DNA of 43,951 nucleotides from Alphaproteobacteria bacterium (GCA_016927735.1 JAFGMC010000006.1:1-43951); one strand, 5' to 3'; positions 16,323 to 25,414 are shown, counted from the stretch's first letter. Numbers and translations: made by a program. Notes: generated by a model not told the origin, from the letters alone.

Positions 16323-16844
16323 TTATCTGGATTTTCCAAATAGTTTATTTTTCTTTTGTTCTTCTTGCACTTTAAATGGACTAAGTTTTGGATTATTCTT
16401 CAGAAATTCTACAAATTCTGAGTTAATCACATTTTTAACATTATCATTTTTTTTATTTTCAATTTCAACAGACTCTGTTAACAATGCTTTGACTTTGAAA
16501 TAAAATATTGAATCTATTTTTGTATTACCCTTTTCTGGTTCCAACATATCCCAAGAGTAAACAAGATCGCCATCACCAGTTTTTTCACTTACAATTCTTT
16601 TAGCCAGATTTTGCAAACTGTCGCTGATGTTATCATATTTTAAAAGACTGAAATTAATATTATTTATTAATTTTTCATAAGATTTCGGATCATTTTCTTG
16701 GATAAATTTAACCTTGGTTGCCCTATCTAAAGAAAGTTCTTTATTATATTTGATAGAATCTTGTTTACTTACTTGTGCATTTGCTTTTAATCCCAACATA
16801 AAAACCAAATAAAATAATACTAATTTAACATTCACATTTTTCAT
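16323..16844 (-). CDS. secreted protein of unknown function
   Basis: The 173-residue product has an N-terminal signal peptide (hydrophobic core LVLFYLVFMLGL, likely cleaved after ANA). A charged helical body follows, rich in Lys, Glu, Asn and Ser. I recognise no domain. The start at 16844 is decided by the promoter: the farther in-frame ATG at 16877 lies inside the -10 element. It is a single gene with a shared terminator. Confidence 0.7.
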   Translation of the reverse strand: MKNVNVKLVLFYLVFMLGLKANAQVSKQDSIKYNKELSLDRATKVKFIQENDPKSYEKLINNINFSLLKYDNISDSLQNLAKRIVSEKTGDGDLVYSWDMLEPEKGNTKIDSIFYFKVKALLTESVEIENKKNDNVKNVINSEFVEFLKNNPKLSPFKVQEEQKKNKLFGKSR

Positions 16845-16872
16845 ATTTATATTCTTTTTTGCTTCTCTATAT

Positions 16873-16900
16873 AACATAATACAAAATCAAATAATGTCAA
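16873..16900 (-). promoter_or_regulatory. promoter of the secreted-protein gene
   Basis: On the minus strand TTGACA (16895-16900), a 16-bp spacer and TATGTT (16873-16878). Confidence 0.65.
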
Positions 16901-16944
16901 TACTTATTGATTAAATTATTGTATTAAATTTTTATTATTATTAC

Positions 16945-16967
16945 CAAAAACCCCGCTGTTGCGGGGC
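16945..16967 (-). terminator. terminator of the tRNA-Ala/tRNA-His transcript
   Basis: The stem CCCCGC/GCGGGG with a short loop is followed on the minus strand by a T5 run, just beyond tRNA-His. Confidence 0.85.
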
Positions 16968-16982
16968 TTTTATCTTAATAAG

Positions 16983-17058
16983 TGGGGCGAATAACGGGGC
17001 TCGAACCCGCGACAACCGGTACCACAAACCGGTGCTCTACCAACTGAGCTATATCCGC
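16983..17058 (-). tRNA. tRNA-His (anticodon GTG)
   Basis: The cloverleaf has acceptor GCGGATA/TATTCGC, anticodon loop TTGTGGT and T-loop TTCGAGC. C73 with an encoded CCA, plus a genomic G at the -1 position (17059), gives the G-1:C73 pair diagnostic of tRNA-His. Confidence 0.96.
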
Positions 17059-17074
17059 CATAAACCCTAAAGGT

Positions 17075-17150
17075 TGGTGGAGCTGATCGGACTCGAACCG
17101 ACGACCCCTTGCATGCCATGCAAGTGCTCTACCAACTGAGCTACAACCCC
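17075..17150 (-). tRNA. tRNA-Ala (anticodon GGC)
   Basis: The acceptor GGGGTTG/CAGCTCC carries the G3:U70 pair that specifies alanine. The anticodon loop is ATGGCAT and CCA is encoded. It lies 16 nt upstream of tRNA-His on the same transcript. Confidence 0.97.
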
Positions 17151-17163
17151 AAACAGCCAGGCT

Positions 17164-17192
17164 ATTTTATATTTCTTCTTGCCAAATGTCAA
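17164..17192 (-). promoter_or_regulatory. promoter of the tRNA-Ala/tRNA-His operon
   Basis: On the minus strand TTGACA (17187-17192), exactly 17 bp, then TAAAAT (17164-17169). It overlaps the divergent frr promoter. Confidence 0.85.
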
Positions 17193-17208
17193 ATCAATTT
17201 GCTAATCT
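17179..17208 (+). promoter_or_regulatory. probable promoter of the frr-bamA operon
   Basis: TTGCCA (17179-17184), an 18-bp spacer and TAATCT (17203-17208). It shares DNA with the tRNA promoter on the other strand, so the two may compete. Confidence 0.5.
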
Positions 17209-17231
17209 TTATCAGGCACAAGGAGATTCAT

Positions 17232-17792
17232 ATGGATTATAACGCTATTAAATCAGAAGCTGAACAAAAAACCGCCCAAACTATCGAGATATTAAAAGAA
17301 GAATTCGGCGGTCTGCGCACTGGTCGCGCTTCGGTTCATTTATTAGACGGTGTCCGCGCAATTGTATATGGAACAGAAATGCCATTAAACCAGATGGCAA
17401 CTGTTTCTGCACCAGAAACAACTGTATTGTCCGTAACTGTTTGGGATCCATCAAATGCAGCCGCTGTTGAAAAAGCTATACGTGAATCAGGTCTGGGATT
17501 AAACCCCATGACTGCTGGTGGTGTAATCAGAATTAACCTGCCCCCATTGACCGAAGAACGCCGTAAAGACTTGGTCAAAGTATCTGGTAAATACGCCGAA
17601 GATGCGAAAATATCAATGCGTAATATTCGCCAAGATTTGATGGGTAAAATTAAACGCGCTGTTACAGACAAAGAAATTTCCGAAGATGATCAACATAGAT
17701 TTGAAGAAGACTTGCAGAAAGTTTTTGAACATCGCGTATCAGAAGTAGATATCCTTGCCAAACAAAAAGAAACAGATATTATGTCTGTGTAA
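17232..17792 (+). CDS. frr: ribosome recycling factor
   Basis: RRF splits post-termination ribosomes together with EF-G. The 186-residue length is standard. The family signature LRTGRASVHLLDGV (about 27-40) and the C-terminal EERRKDLVKVSGKYAEDAKI are clear. AAGGAG lies 7 nt before the ATG at 17232; the longer frame reaches back into tRNA-Ala and is rejected. It is the first gene of frr-uppS-cdsA-rseP-bamA. Confidence 0.98.
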   Translation: MDYNAIKSEAEQKTAQTIEILKEEFGGLRTGRASVHLLDGVRAIVYGTEMPLNQMATVSAPETTVLSVTVWDPSNAAAVEKAIRESGLGLNPMTAGGVIRINLPPLTEERRKDLVKVSGKYAEDAKISMRNIRQDLMGKIKRAVTDKEISEDDQHRFEEDLQKVFEHRVSEVDILAKQKETDIMSV

Positions 17793-17824
17793 TATTTTTA
17801 ACCAATCAAAGAAGATCTTATATC

Positions 17825-18595
17825 ATGTTTAAATTCCTTAAAAAGAAAACGACAAATACCGTTATAAACAATTCCAGTGTCCCACAACATATTGCATTTA
17901 TTTGTGATGGTAATCGCAGATGGGCAGAAAATCGTGGCTTGCCACCATTAATGGGACATCGGGCCGGAATATCCAATTTTGAAAATTTAGTGGATTGGTT
18001 TATTGGGCGCGGCGTTTCTACTGTCACTTTTTTTATATTTTCAACAGAAAATTGGAATCGCAGTAAAGAAGAAATCGATTTCTTGATGAATCTTTTTTAC
18101 ACGGAACTAAAGAAAAATTTGAAACACGCTATTGAAAAAAATCTTCGTTATCGCATCATTGGTTCACGTGACCGTTTACCAAAAAGGTTGGCGGAAATGT
18201 GCGATAAACTGGAAGAAAAATCTGCAGAAAATACAGGTGGTACAGTTGTTTTTGCATTAAATTATGGTGGACAAGATGAAATTATCGATGCGGTGAATAA
18301 TGCCGTAGCAGCTGGTCAAACTGTGACCAAGGAAACATTTGAATCATTCTTGGATACTGGTGATTTATTACCAATTGATTTCATGGTTCGTACCAGCAAT
18401 GAAAATCGTATTTCTAATTTCTTGTTATGGAAGTTGGCATATGCAGAACTATTATTTGTACCTGAACATTGGCCAGAATTGGTAAAAAGCAAAAAACTCT
18501 GGCAAAGCGTCTTGGACGAATTTGCAAAACGCAACAGACGTTTTGGTGGCGGTAAAAAGAAAGATTACTCTGGCAAAAAAGGTAAATCAAAATGA
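17825..18595 (+). CDS. uppS: undecaprenyl diphosphate synthase
   Basis: UppS condenses isopentenyl diphosphate with farnesyl diphosphate to build the C55 lipid carrier of cell-wall synthesis. The 256-residue protein has the active-site block HIAFICDGNRRWAENRG with the catalytic Asp, GHRAG, FSTENWNRS, and C-terminal RTSNENRISNFLLW then YAE. The usual RTGGE/RTSGE is RTSNE here, a small deviation that keeps the Glu. A lysine/glycine-rich tail extends beyond the normal end. Its stop overlaps the cdsA start (ATGA). Confidence 0.96.
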   Translation: MFKFLKKKTTNTVINNSSVPQHIAFICDGNRRWAENRGLPPLMGHRAGISNFENLVDWFIGRGVSTVTFFIFSTENWNRSKEEIDFLMNLFYTELKKNLKHAIEKNLRYRIIGSRDRLPKRLAEMCDKLEEKSAENTGGTVVFALNYGGQDEIIDAVNNAVAAGQTVTKETFESFLDTGDLLPIDFMVRTSNENRISNFLLWKLAYAELLFVPEHWPELVKSKKLWQSVLDEFAKRNRRFGGGKKKDYSGKKGKSK

Positions 18596-19242
18596 CAAAT
18601 TGTACAAAAAGAATACTGGCTGGTGCGGCGATGGTAATAATTGCAGGTGGTGCAGCAGTTGCTGAACACTTTGGAATACCAGTTGTTCGTATATTAAGCA
18701 TTATTATTGTTCTGGGGATGATTGCCGAATTAATAATTGTTATCAAAAAATTACCTAAGAACAAATGTCTTGAAAAAAGTAATCTTATTACTTTTGTTTT
18801 CTCTTTTGCTTGGTTGTTATTTATGTTGGCGGCCGCTTACTTTGTTGGTGCACGACCATGGGTTGTTTTATTATTAATATTAGTAATCAGCTTTGCAGAT
18901 ATTGGCGGATGGTTCTTTGGTCGCCATCTGGGTGGGGACAAAATGTGGGAAAGATTATCCGCTGGCAAAACATGGGCGGGTCAAATTGCCGGTATCGCAT
19001 GCGGAACATTTGCAGCTGTGATGTATGGATTACTGGGGACTGATACATTCTTGCCACAATTATTATGGATTGGAATATCTATTTCTTTATTATCACAATA
19101 TGGCGATTTGACAGCCAGCTGGATAAAGCGCAAAATAGGTATCAAAGATTTTGGAAATATCTTACCTGGTCACGGTGGTTTATTGGATCGCTTTGACGGA
19201 TGGATTTATGTTTTACCATTGGTTTGGTTGGTTATGCTTTAA
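18592..19242 (+). CDS. cdsA: phosphatidate cytidylyltransferase
   Basis: CdsA makes CDP-diacylglycerol from phosphatidate and CTP at the inner membrane. The 216-residue protein is shorter than the usual 270-285, mainly by fewer N-terminal helices. It retains the signature: SAGKTWAG, SQYGDLTASWIKRKIGIKD, then LPGHGGLLDRFDGW. About six membrane segments are visible. Translation is coupled to uppS by a 4-nt overlap. Confidence 0.94.
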   Translation: MTNCTKRILAGAAMVIIAGGAAVAEHFGIPVVRILSIIIVLGMIAELIIVIKKLPKNKCLEKSNLITFVFSFAWLLFMLAAAYFVGARPWVVLLLILVISFADIGGWFFGRHLGGDKMWERLSAGKTWAGQIAGIACGTFAAVMYGLLGTDTFLPQLLWIGISISLLSQYGDLTASWIKRKIGIKDFGNILPGHGGLLDRFDGWIYVLPLVWLVML

Positions 19243-19266
19243 ATTATAATTTATAAGGAAAATAAT

Positions 19267-20325
19267 ATGGGAACATTATTAACTATTTTTGCACTGTTGG
19301 TTGTTCTGGGCGTGGTTGTGGTTGTTCACGAACTGGGGCACTTTTGGGCCGCCCGCCTGTCCGGTGTTCGTGTTGATACTTTTTCCATTGGATTTGGACC
19401 TGCCCTGTTAAAATGGAAAGATAAACGTGGAACAATTTGGAAAATTGCAATGTTGCCATTGGGTGGATATGTATCTATCTATGGTCAAGAAGATATGTTC
19501 AACAGAAAAAAATACGCAAAACTGGATAAAAAACAACGTGTTGGTCATTATCTTTCTGCACCCGCTTGGAAACAATTTATTATTATTGCTGCTGGCGTAG
19601 TAATGAATTTTATTTTGGCGTGGGGAATTTATTCTACAATGTTTGCATTCAAACCAAAGAATGTCCAATTACCCATTATTGGTCAAGTAATTCAAAATAG
19701 CCCTGCTTTTAAATCTGGATTTCATGCTGGCGATACAATTATTCGTATTGATAATCAAAGAATTACAAATTGGGGCGAATTAATTATTGCAAAAGAACTG
19801 GCAGCAAATCGTGATGCAAATATTACAATTGTTCGTAATGAAAAACTAGTTCAGGTTAAATTGGCGCCTGCAGAAAGATGGGGTTTAATTGCAGACGGCA
19901 GCAAGACGGAATTTCGTAAAAAAGGAATCTTTGGTGCGATGTATTCTGGGGCACGTGAAACATATACCCAGTCGAAAACTTTGTTGGTTGTATTAAAACA
20001 AATTATAACTGGTGAACGTTCAACCAAACAACTAGGATCATTTATAACAATAGCAGAGGTTTCTGGCAAAGCCATGGCAGCTGGGTTCTTTGCACTTATT
20101 TCTATAATTGCATTATTATCTGTAAATTTGGCAGTTATTAATTTATTACCTTTGCCGGTTCTGGATGGTGGGTACTTATTTATACTTATTATCGAGGCAA
20201 TCAGCAGACGTAAGTTGGGTGGTCGTGGTATGGAAATCACAATGATTTGTGGTTGGGTTTTAATAATGTGCTTGTTTGCATTGACAATGTGGAACGATCT
20301 TGCACGTGTATTTGGATTGAATTAA
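19267..20325 (+). CDS. rseP: RseP-type site-2 zinc metalloprotease (M50B)
   Basis: The 352-residue intramembrane protease has HELGHFWAAR (zinc motif, about 22-26) in the first membrane segment. One PDZ domain follows (about 125-205, GQVIQNSPAFKSGFHAGD), and the third-ligand region NLLPLPVLDGG is near residue 300. It cleaves membrane anchors such as anti-sigma factors and leftover signal peptides. The length matches alphaproteobacterial RseP with a single clear PDZ. In many alphaproteobacteria dxr lies between cdsA and rseP; it is absent here. Confidence 0.96.
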   Translation: MGTLLTIFALLVVLGVVVVVHELGHFWAARLSGVRVDTFSIGFGPALLKWKDKRGTIWKIAMLPLGGYVSIYGQEDMFNRKKYAKLDKKQRVGHYLSAPAWKQFIIIAAGVVMNFILAWGIYSTMFAFKPKNVQLPIIGQVIQNSPAFKSGFHAGDTIIRIDNQRITNWGELIIAKELAANRDANITIVRNEKLVQVKLAPAERWGLIADGSKTEFRKKGIFGAMYSGARETYTQSKTLLVVLKQIITGERSTKQLGSFITIAEVSGKAMAAGFFALISIIALLSVNLAVINLLPLPVLDGGYLFILIIEAISRRKLGGRGMEITMICGWVLIMCLFALTMWNDLARVFGLN

Positions 20326-20327
20326 AA

Positions 20328-22613
20328 ATGAATAAAAAATATAAATCTTTCTTACTGGCAGTTATGATTAATATTGTCAGTTTGTCTATTGTGCACGCCG
20401 CAACCATATCAAATATAGAAGTAACAGGAAATAAACGTATGGATGATGAATCTGTAAGAATCCTGTCTGATGTAAAAGTTGGTAATAATTTAAATTCTGA
20501 AGATGTTAATCAGATTGCAAAGAAATTACAACAATCTGGATATTTTTCGAAAGTTGACGTAAAACTGGTCAATGATGTTTTAAAAATTAATCTGGAAGAA
20601 GCGCCGACCGTAAATCTGGTCACAGTCGAAGGCAATGATGATATATCTGCTGACGATTTAAAAAAAGAAATTCGCTTGAAAGAACGCTCTTCTTATGATG
20701 AATCTATTATCGGCGCAGATGTTCAACGTATGCTGGTTGTTTATCAACGCAAAGGATTCTTTGGCACAACAATTGAACCTAAGAAAATAAAATTACCGGA
20801 TAATCGTGTTAATGTTGTTTATGAAGTTAAAGAAGGTCATCCAACATATATCAGCCAAATTAAATTTGTTGGAAATAAAAAATTCAACAATAAAACTTTG
20901 CGTGGTGAAATTTTATCGCGTGAACATGCTTGGTGGCGCTTTATGACACAGTTTGATGTATTTGATGAAGATCGTATCCAATATGATCAACAAATGCTGC
21001 ATCAATTTTACCTGCGTAATGGGTATGTCGATTTCCAGGTAAAAAATGCAACTGGGATATTTACACCAGACAGAAAATACTATTCTGTAACATTTACAGT
21101 CGATGAAGGACCAAGATATAAATTTGGTAAATTAACAATTAAAAATCCATTTGCTGATGTCCCAGATTCCGAGCTTTATGATGTTATGACAATATCTGAA
21201 AAAGATATTTATAATATCGATACAGTCGAAGAAACTATTTCTGCATTACGTCGCGCGGTTGCAGAACACGGATACGCGTTTATAAACGTAGAACCCGTAC
21301 CAAAGAAAAACGATGATACCAAAACAATTGATTTGGAATTCACAATAAAAAAAACAAATAGAATTTATCTGAACAGTATAAATATTTTGGGAAATGTCAG
21401 AACTTTTGACAGTGTTATAGAGCATTTATTACCAATGCGCGAAGGTGACCCTTTCTCATTACAAACTATTGAAGATGGGCGTCAACGTTTAATGCGCACA
21501 AGATATTTCAAAGATGTTCAAATGGTTCCAACACGTGTCGAAGATCAAAATTTAATGAACCTGGATGTTAAATTAGAAGAACAACCAACCGGTGAATTAT
21601 CAGGTGGTATCGGATGGTCTAATATAAATGGATTTATGATTGATGCAGGTATTACAGAAAATAATTTTATGGGACGTGGACAAATTGTTCAATTAAAAGG
21701 CTCTGTCGCACAGTATCAAAAACAAGCCATTTTCAGTTTCACAGAACCATATTTGTTTGGTCGTGAATTGTCCGGTGGATTTGATGTATCCTATACAATG
21801 TATAATTATTCATCACTGGGAAGTTTTGGTTACGATCGTGATTCATTGATGGTCGCTGGTCGTTTAGGTTGGAAGCTGACAGATAATTGGTCACAAACAT
21901 TACGTCTCAGTGCAAGTTTTGATCAGAATTATGATTTACAATCATCTGGCTGGCAAGCTGCAGAATTATATACACTGGGCACAAATTTTAAATATTATAA
22001 CCTGGACACTGACTTTACACAGAATACACATACTGGTTTGGTTGCAAATCTGGGGTTGGCATATACTGGGTTTGGCAGCACAGAAACATTTATGCGATAT
22101 AACGCAGACGTCACGGGAATGTTAAACTTCTTGGACAATCGTTGGCAATTAAAATCATCCTTGGAATTTGGCATGGTTCAACCACTTGACGGTGATTATG
22201 TATCACGTGTTTATCGTTACTTTTTGGGTGGTGAATCACTGCGCGGTTTTGATGTTGCTGGTATAGGAAGCAGAAACTGGGCCTATCAAACGTATTCTTT
22301 GGGCGGAATGTGGAAATTTAATGGTTCTACACAATTAAATTTCCCTATATTTATTCCCGATGAATATCAGATCAAAGGTTTTGTGTTTTCTGATTATGGT
22401 GTATTGGGACGCCCACCAAGTGAAGAATATTATTATCCAGTGGGCACAACTAACGCAAACAATATTGATCAAGATATACGTACCAGTGTTGGTCTGGGTA
22501 TTTATTGGAACACACCAATGGGTCCAATGAATTTTTCTTGGGGATGGCCAATGAAAATTAATGAATATGATCGTGAAAGAAGATTCTTGTTATCATTCGA
22601 AACTCAGTTTTAA
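20328..22613 (+). CDS. bamA: outer membrane protein assembly factor BamA
   Basis: BamA folds and inserts beta-barrel proteins into the outer membrane. The 761-residue protein has a signal peptide (cleavage near VHA-ATI) and POTRA repeats (about 23-345, for example VTVEGNDDISADDL and ILGNVRTFDSVI). A 16-strand Omp85 barrel follows, with the L(V)RGF lid-loop motif in GESLRGFD and a C-terminal Phe (LLSFETQF). The start is the ATG 2 nt after the rseP stop. The lpxD-fabZ-lpxA genes that commonly follow bamA are missing here. Confidence 0.97.
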   Translation: MNKKYKSFLLAVMINIVSLSIVHAATISNIEVTGNKRMDDESVRILSDVKVGNNLNSEDVNQIAKKLQQSGYFSKVDVKLVNDVLKINLEEAPTVNLVTVEGNDDISADDLKKEIRLKERSSYDESIIGADVQRMLVVYQRKGFFGTTIEPKKIKLPDNRVNVVYEVKEGHPTYISQIKFVGNKKFNNKTLRGEILSREHAWWRFMTQFDVFDEDRIQYDQQMLHQFYLRNGYVDFQVKNATGIFTPDRKYYSVTFTVDEGPRYKFGKLTIKNPFADVPDSELYDVMTISEKDIYNIDTVEETISALRRAVAEHGYAFINVEPVPKKNDDTKTIDLEFTIKKTNRIYLNSINILGNVRTFDSVIEHLLPMREGDPFSLQTIEDGRQRLMRTRYFKDVQMVPTRVEDQNLMNLDVKLEEQPTGELSGGIGWSNINGFMIDAGITENNFMGRGQIVQLKGSVAQYQKQAIFSFTEPYLFGRELSGGFDVSYTMYNYSSLGSFGYDRDSLMVAGRLGWKLTDNWSQTLRLSASFDQNYDLQSSGWQAAELYTLGTNFKYYNLDTDFTQNTHTGLVANLGLAYTGFGSTETFMRYNADVTGMLNFLDNRWQLKSSLEFGMVQPLDGDYVSRVYRYFLGGESLRGFDVAGIGSRNWAYQTYSLGGMWKFNGSTQLNFPIFIPDEYQIKGFVFSDYGVLGRPPSEEYYYPVGTTNANNIDQDIRTSVGLGIYWNTPMGPMNFSWGWPMKINEYDRERRFLLSFETQF

Positions 22614-22640
22614 CTCGCGGAAATACTGGCTCTTTTAAAC

Positions 22641-22670
22641 TTGACCTGGTTGCCATATATTTTCTATAAT
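22641..22670 (+). promoter_or_regulatory. promoter of the lipoprotein-VirB8-like operon
   Basis: TTGACC (22641-22646), an 18-bp spacer and TATAAT (22665-22670), about 30 bp after the bamA stop codon. Confidence 0.75.
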
Positions 22671-22695
22671 TTCTTTATCCAGGAAAGGTGGGAAT

Positions 22696-22845
22696 ATGTT
22701 AAAGAAAATTATTTTAAGTTTATTTGTTGTAATTGTACTGGCTGGATGTGGTCAGGTTTATGATCGTGAACCAGTTGGTGTTGGATACGACAATGATGAG
22801 TTAAAACTCAGTCCTTGTGCATGCATGATGGTTTATTCTGCATAA
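22696..22845 (+). CDS. 49-residue lipoprotein, VirB7-like candidate
   Basis: The short frame has an AGGAAAGG SD and a lipoprotein signal peptide (MLKKIILSLFVVIVLAGC, lipobox LAGC). The mature part is only about 32 residues and includes two more cysteines (PCAC). Small lipoproteins of this size preceding VirB8-type genes are typical of VirB7, which anchors the T4SS outer-membrane core. That function is inferred from context; a Lpp-like or ecnA-type lipoprotein is equally possible by sequence. Confidence 0.7.
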   Translation: MLKKIILSLFVVIVLAGCGQVYDREPVGVGYDNDELKLSPCACMMVYSA

Positions 22846-22880
22846 TATAAATTTCACATTATATCACAAGGAGTATACGG

Positions 22881-23570
22881 TTGGACTATCCGGGAAATTT
22901 TGAAACACCGGCTTTTCCAGCGGGAAAGCGTATTGCGGTTTCCCGCTTTATGGCGATTTGTGCCTTGTCCGCTTTTTTATTAATAGTTTTTTTGTGTGGT
23001 ATTTTACTCTGGTCATCACAATCTGAAAAATTAGAACCTTTTATGATTTCTGCAAACAATGAATCCGGTGAATGGAAAATTGTTGGCAAAAATTCTGGAA
23101 CTGTTGAATATTCCATAAATCACACTATGCAGGAATCAGTTGTTGGTAATTTTGTAAAAGACTGGTTTAGAATTTCTGCTGATAATTCCGAAAATGAAAA
23201 TGCCTGGAAAAGTTGCGAACGTAATATTTGTATATCCGACAGTCTAACTTTTGGTGATCGTTCTTGTGCGATATATTGCAATATTAGCGAAGATCTGTAT
23301 TCACGTTTCTCTTATGATATTATGCCTGATTATATAAAACGTTCCCAAAATGGTGAAACGTGGAAAATAGATGAAAAATCTTTATCTATATCACCTGCAG
23401 GAAAAATATCAGACAAGGGTGGTACATGGCAAATTAGTACGAACATTGTTTCAAATAATATTGGTAAATTTACAGTAAAGGCTTTTTTGAAAGTTGCTAG
23501 AAATAAAAACTTTTATCCACAGACAATGGGATTTTATGTCGCTGACTTTAACGCTTATCGGATTGATTGA
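22881..23570 (+). CDS. VirB8-like bitopic inner-membrane protein
   Basis: The 229-residue protein starts with TTG, supported by CAAGGAG 7 nt upstream. It has a short cytoplasmic N-terminus, one membrane helix (about 24-46, FMAICALSAFLLIVFLCGIL) and a periplasmic domain of about 180 residues. The last segment (FYPQTMGFYVADFNAYRID) resembles the closing strand of the VirB8 NTF2-like fold. This topology and the next gene, of the same plan, suggest VirB8 paralogues, as in the Rickettsiales rvh system, which has two. A virB11 gene is present at 40667. The similarity is weak by eye, so this is a candidate only. Confidence 0.5.
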   Translation: MDYPGNFETPAFPAGKRIAVSRFMAICALSAFLLIVFLCGILLWSSQSEKLEPFMISANNESGEWKIVGKNSGTVEYSINHTMQESVVGNFVKDWFRISADNSENENAWKSCERNICISDSLTFGDRSCAIYCNISEDLYSRFSYDIMPDYIKRSQNGETWKIDEKSLSISPAGKISDKGGTWQISTNIVSNNIGKFTVKAFLKVARNKNFYPQTMGFYVADFNAYRID

Positions 23571-24208
23571 TGAAGAAACTTATAATGTTTTTTGCTGGGA
23601 TTATTCTGCTGCTTTTAACTTTTGTGGCATTGTATTTCTCTGGTGCTTTATTTGATGCGAGCAATGATAGATACATCGAAGCATTTGTATTTCAACCGAA
23701 TAATTTATCCACTGATCGTATCGGTCATCCTGTACCTGTTGAAAAATTATCGGATAAATTTGTACGCGAAAGATTGATTAAGAAATTTATCATAGAATAT
23801 TTCTATATAAACCCTGATGTTGAAAACATTGCTTTGCGCACACGCAGCGACAGCGTAATGGCAGCAATGTCTGCACCAGATGTTTTTAAAGATTGGCGCA
23901 AGACAGAGGTAAAAGAAATAGAAGATTTGTCCGGAAAGAAAGCTTTTAGAACTGTTACTATTGGTGACGAGATTTTAAAAAAAGGTGACTATTGGGAAGT
24001 TTATTATGAATTAAAAACTTGGCATGAAACAAATAATATGAATTTGACCCCTGATGTAAAAAATGGAATCATGTATATAAAGATATCTTTTGAAAAAGGT
24101 ATTCGTGATAAACGTGCTGGGGGAAGTTTTGATATTCAAAAATTCTTGGAAAATGGTGGTGATCCTGCGGCAGTATTTAAATTCAGGGTTGACGAAGTGC
24201 GGAGATAA
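23570..24208 (+). CDS. second VirB8-like bitopic protein
   Basis: The 212-residue protein has an N-terminal membrane helix (about 3-24) and a periplasmic domain with alternating helices and strands (LRTRSDSVMAAMSAPDVF; YWEVYYELKTWHE). The start ATG overlaps the upstream stop by one base (TGATG), indicating translational coupling. Plan and size match the preceding gene, so the two may be diverged duplicates that form a heteromeric VirB8 layer. No catalytic motif is seen. This is context-based inference. Confidence 0.45.
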   Translation: MKKLIMFFAGIILLLLTFVALYFSGALFDASNDRYIEAFVFQPNNLSTDRIGHPVPVEKLSDKFVRERLIKKFIIEYFYINPDVENIALRTRSDSVMAAMSAPDVFKDWRKTEVKEIEDLSGKKAFRTVTIGDEILKKGDYWEVYYELKTWHETNNMNLTPDVKNGIMYIKISFEKGIRDKRAGGSFDIQKFLENGGDPAAVFKFRVDEVRR

Positions 24209-24219
24209 TAAAAATAAAA

Positions 24220-25002
24220 ATGATTAAAAAAATATTTATGATTTTTTCTATTATGTGTTCTTTTTTTGTGCAAGTTTCGTTTGCTGATGAAGATCCATTT
24301 TTATTTGATAATTTTGCAATTGAAGACAGCAAAGATACTGATATAAACACATCGCCAGTATCTGTTAATATAGATTCTTCGGCTGTAAATGTTTCTGGAT
24401 TTGACATTGCTGGAATTATATTGGGTATGCCATTCGAAGATGTTCAAACTTTATTTTTCAAAACAAAGTCTTTGTATGTACCACGTAAAAAAAACAGTAT
24501 AATTTATACAATGCATAAAGATTGGAAATACAATCTGGATTATGAATGTCGTCAACAGAAGATTTATAACCCAACTGAATTAGAAAAATGTATAAATACA
24601 TTGGCACGCAGTCGTGGATTATTATACGCATCAGAATTACATCTAATTCGTGAAAGTACCGGCGAAACTGTTGATGTTTACTTTACCAGTAATGCAACTG
24701 ATAATCTGGTATGGCGTGTGGTTTATAAAAATGATGTGAACGAAGTAGAAGGTGCAAACGAAAAATTCGAAAACCAAAGACAGAAAAAAATATTAGCATT
24801 CTGGCAAGGTGTTTTAGATAAATATGGTGCGCCTAACTCTGGAAATGATAAATGGGTTTCATCTGGTAATGCTTATGACCCAATGATGACCGCATATTAT
24901 GGATCATTGGATTTAAACGATATGGGAAGAAATGCTTCGGATGCTGCCAAGAATGTACAACAGGCACGTGAAAATTTCCGCACAAAACCATATGCTTTCT
25001 AA
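24220..25002 (+). CDS. secreted protein of unknown function in the VirB8-like operon
   Basis: The 260-residue protein has a signal peptide ending near SFA-DED, an acidic low-complexity stretch, and then a folded part beginning FDIAGIILGMPFEDVQ. That GIxLGM..eDV pattern recurs at the start of several small periplasmic modules. Two cysteines in the middle (YECRQ, EKCIN) could form a disulfide. It lies 11 nt after the second VirB8-like gene and overlaps yraN. I cannot assign a function; a periplasmic T4SS accessory is possible. Confidence 0.6.
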   Translation: MIKKIFMIFSIMCSFFVQVSFADEDPFLFDNFAIEDSKDTDINTSPVSVNIDSSAVNVSGFDIAGIILGMPFEDVQTLFFKTKSLYVPRKKNSIIYTMHKDWKYNLDYECRQQKIYNPTELEKCINTLARSRGLLYASELHLIRESTGETVDVYFTSNATDNLVWRVVYKNDVNEVEGANEKFENQRQKKILAFWQGVLDKYGAPNSGNDKWVSSGNAYDPMMTAYYGSLDLNDMGRNASDAAKNVQQARENFRTKPYAF

Positions 25003-25348
25003 AAATAAATCTTCTTATAAATCTGGTTTGTTTGCAGAATGGCGGGCGCGTTGGTTTTTGCGTTTTAATGGTTTTAAAATATTAAAATCCAGATATGTGA
25101 CTGGACAAAACACAAACCGTGCAGAAATAGACATAATAGCAAAACGAAAAAATCTTATAATTTTTGTAGAAGTAAAAAAACGAGAAACGATAGAATGTGC
25201 TTTTGATGCAATAACATCAAAACAATCAACGCGACTACGAATGGCTGCTGAAAATTATCTGGCAAAAAAACACCCATTTTGTGATGCAAGATTTGATGTT
25301 ATCACAGTTTGCGAACGAAAAATTCATTGGTTTAAAAACACTATATAA
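24992..25348 (+). CDS. yraN: YraN/UPF0102 family endonuclease-like protein
   Basis: The 118-residue length is typical of UPF0102. The PD-(D/E)XK-like core is visible: G-L-FAEWRARWFLRFNGF, then RAEIDIIAKRKNLIIFVEVKKR with the Asp and the Glu-X-Lys. RFDVITV follows. The ATG at 24992 fits the family N-terminus and overlaps the upstream gene by 11 nt; a longer frame inside that gene is rejected. The cellular role of the family is poorly defined, with links to recombination and natural transformation. Confidence 0.85.
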   Translation: MLSKNKSSYKSGLFAEWRARWFLRFNGFKILKSRYVTGQNTNRAEIDIIAKRKNLIIFVEVKKRETIECAFDAITSKQSTRLRMAAENYLAKKHPFCDARFDVITVCERKIHWFKNTI

Positions 25349-25353
25349 AGTTA

Positions 25354-25382
25354 TTGAAAATCATTAATATAAGAATTATAAT
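25354..25382 (+). promoter_or_regulatory. promoter of the second small lipoprotein
   Basis: TTGAAA (25354-25359), a 17-bp spacer and TATAAT (25377-25382). Confidence 0.8.
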
Positions 25383-25414
25383 CATCCTGTCTTATTTGAC
25401 AAAGGAGAAACCTT

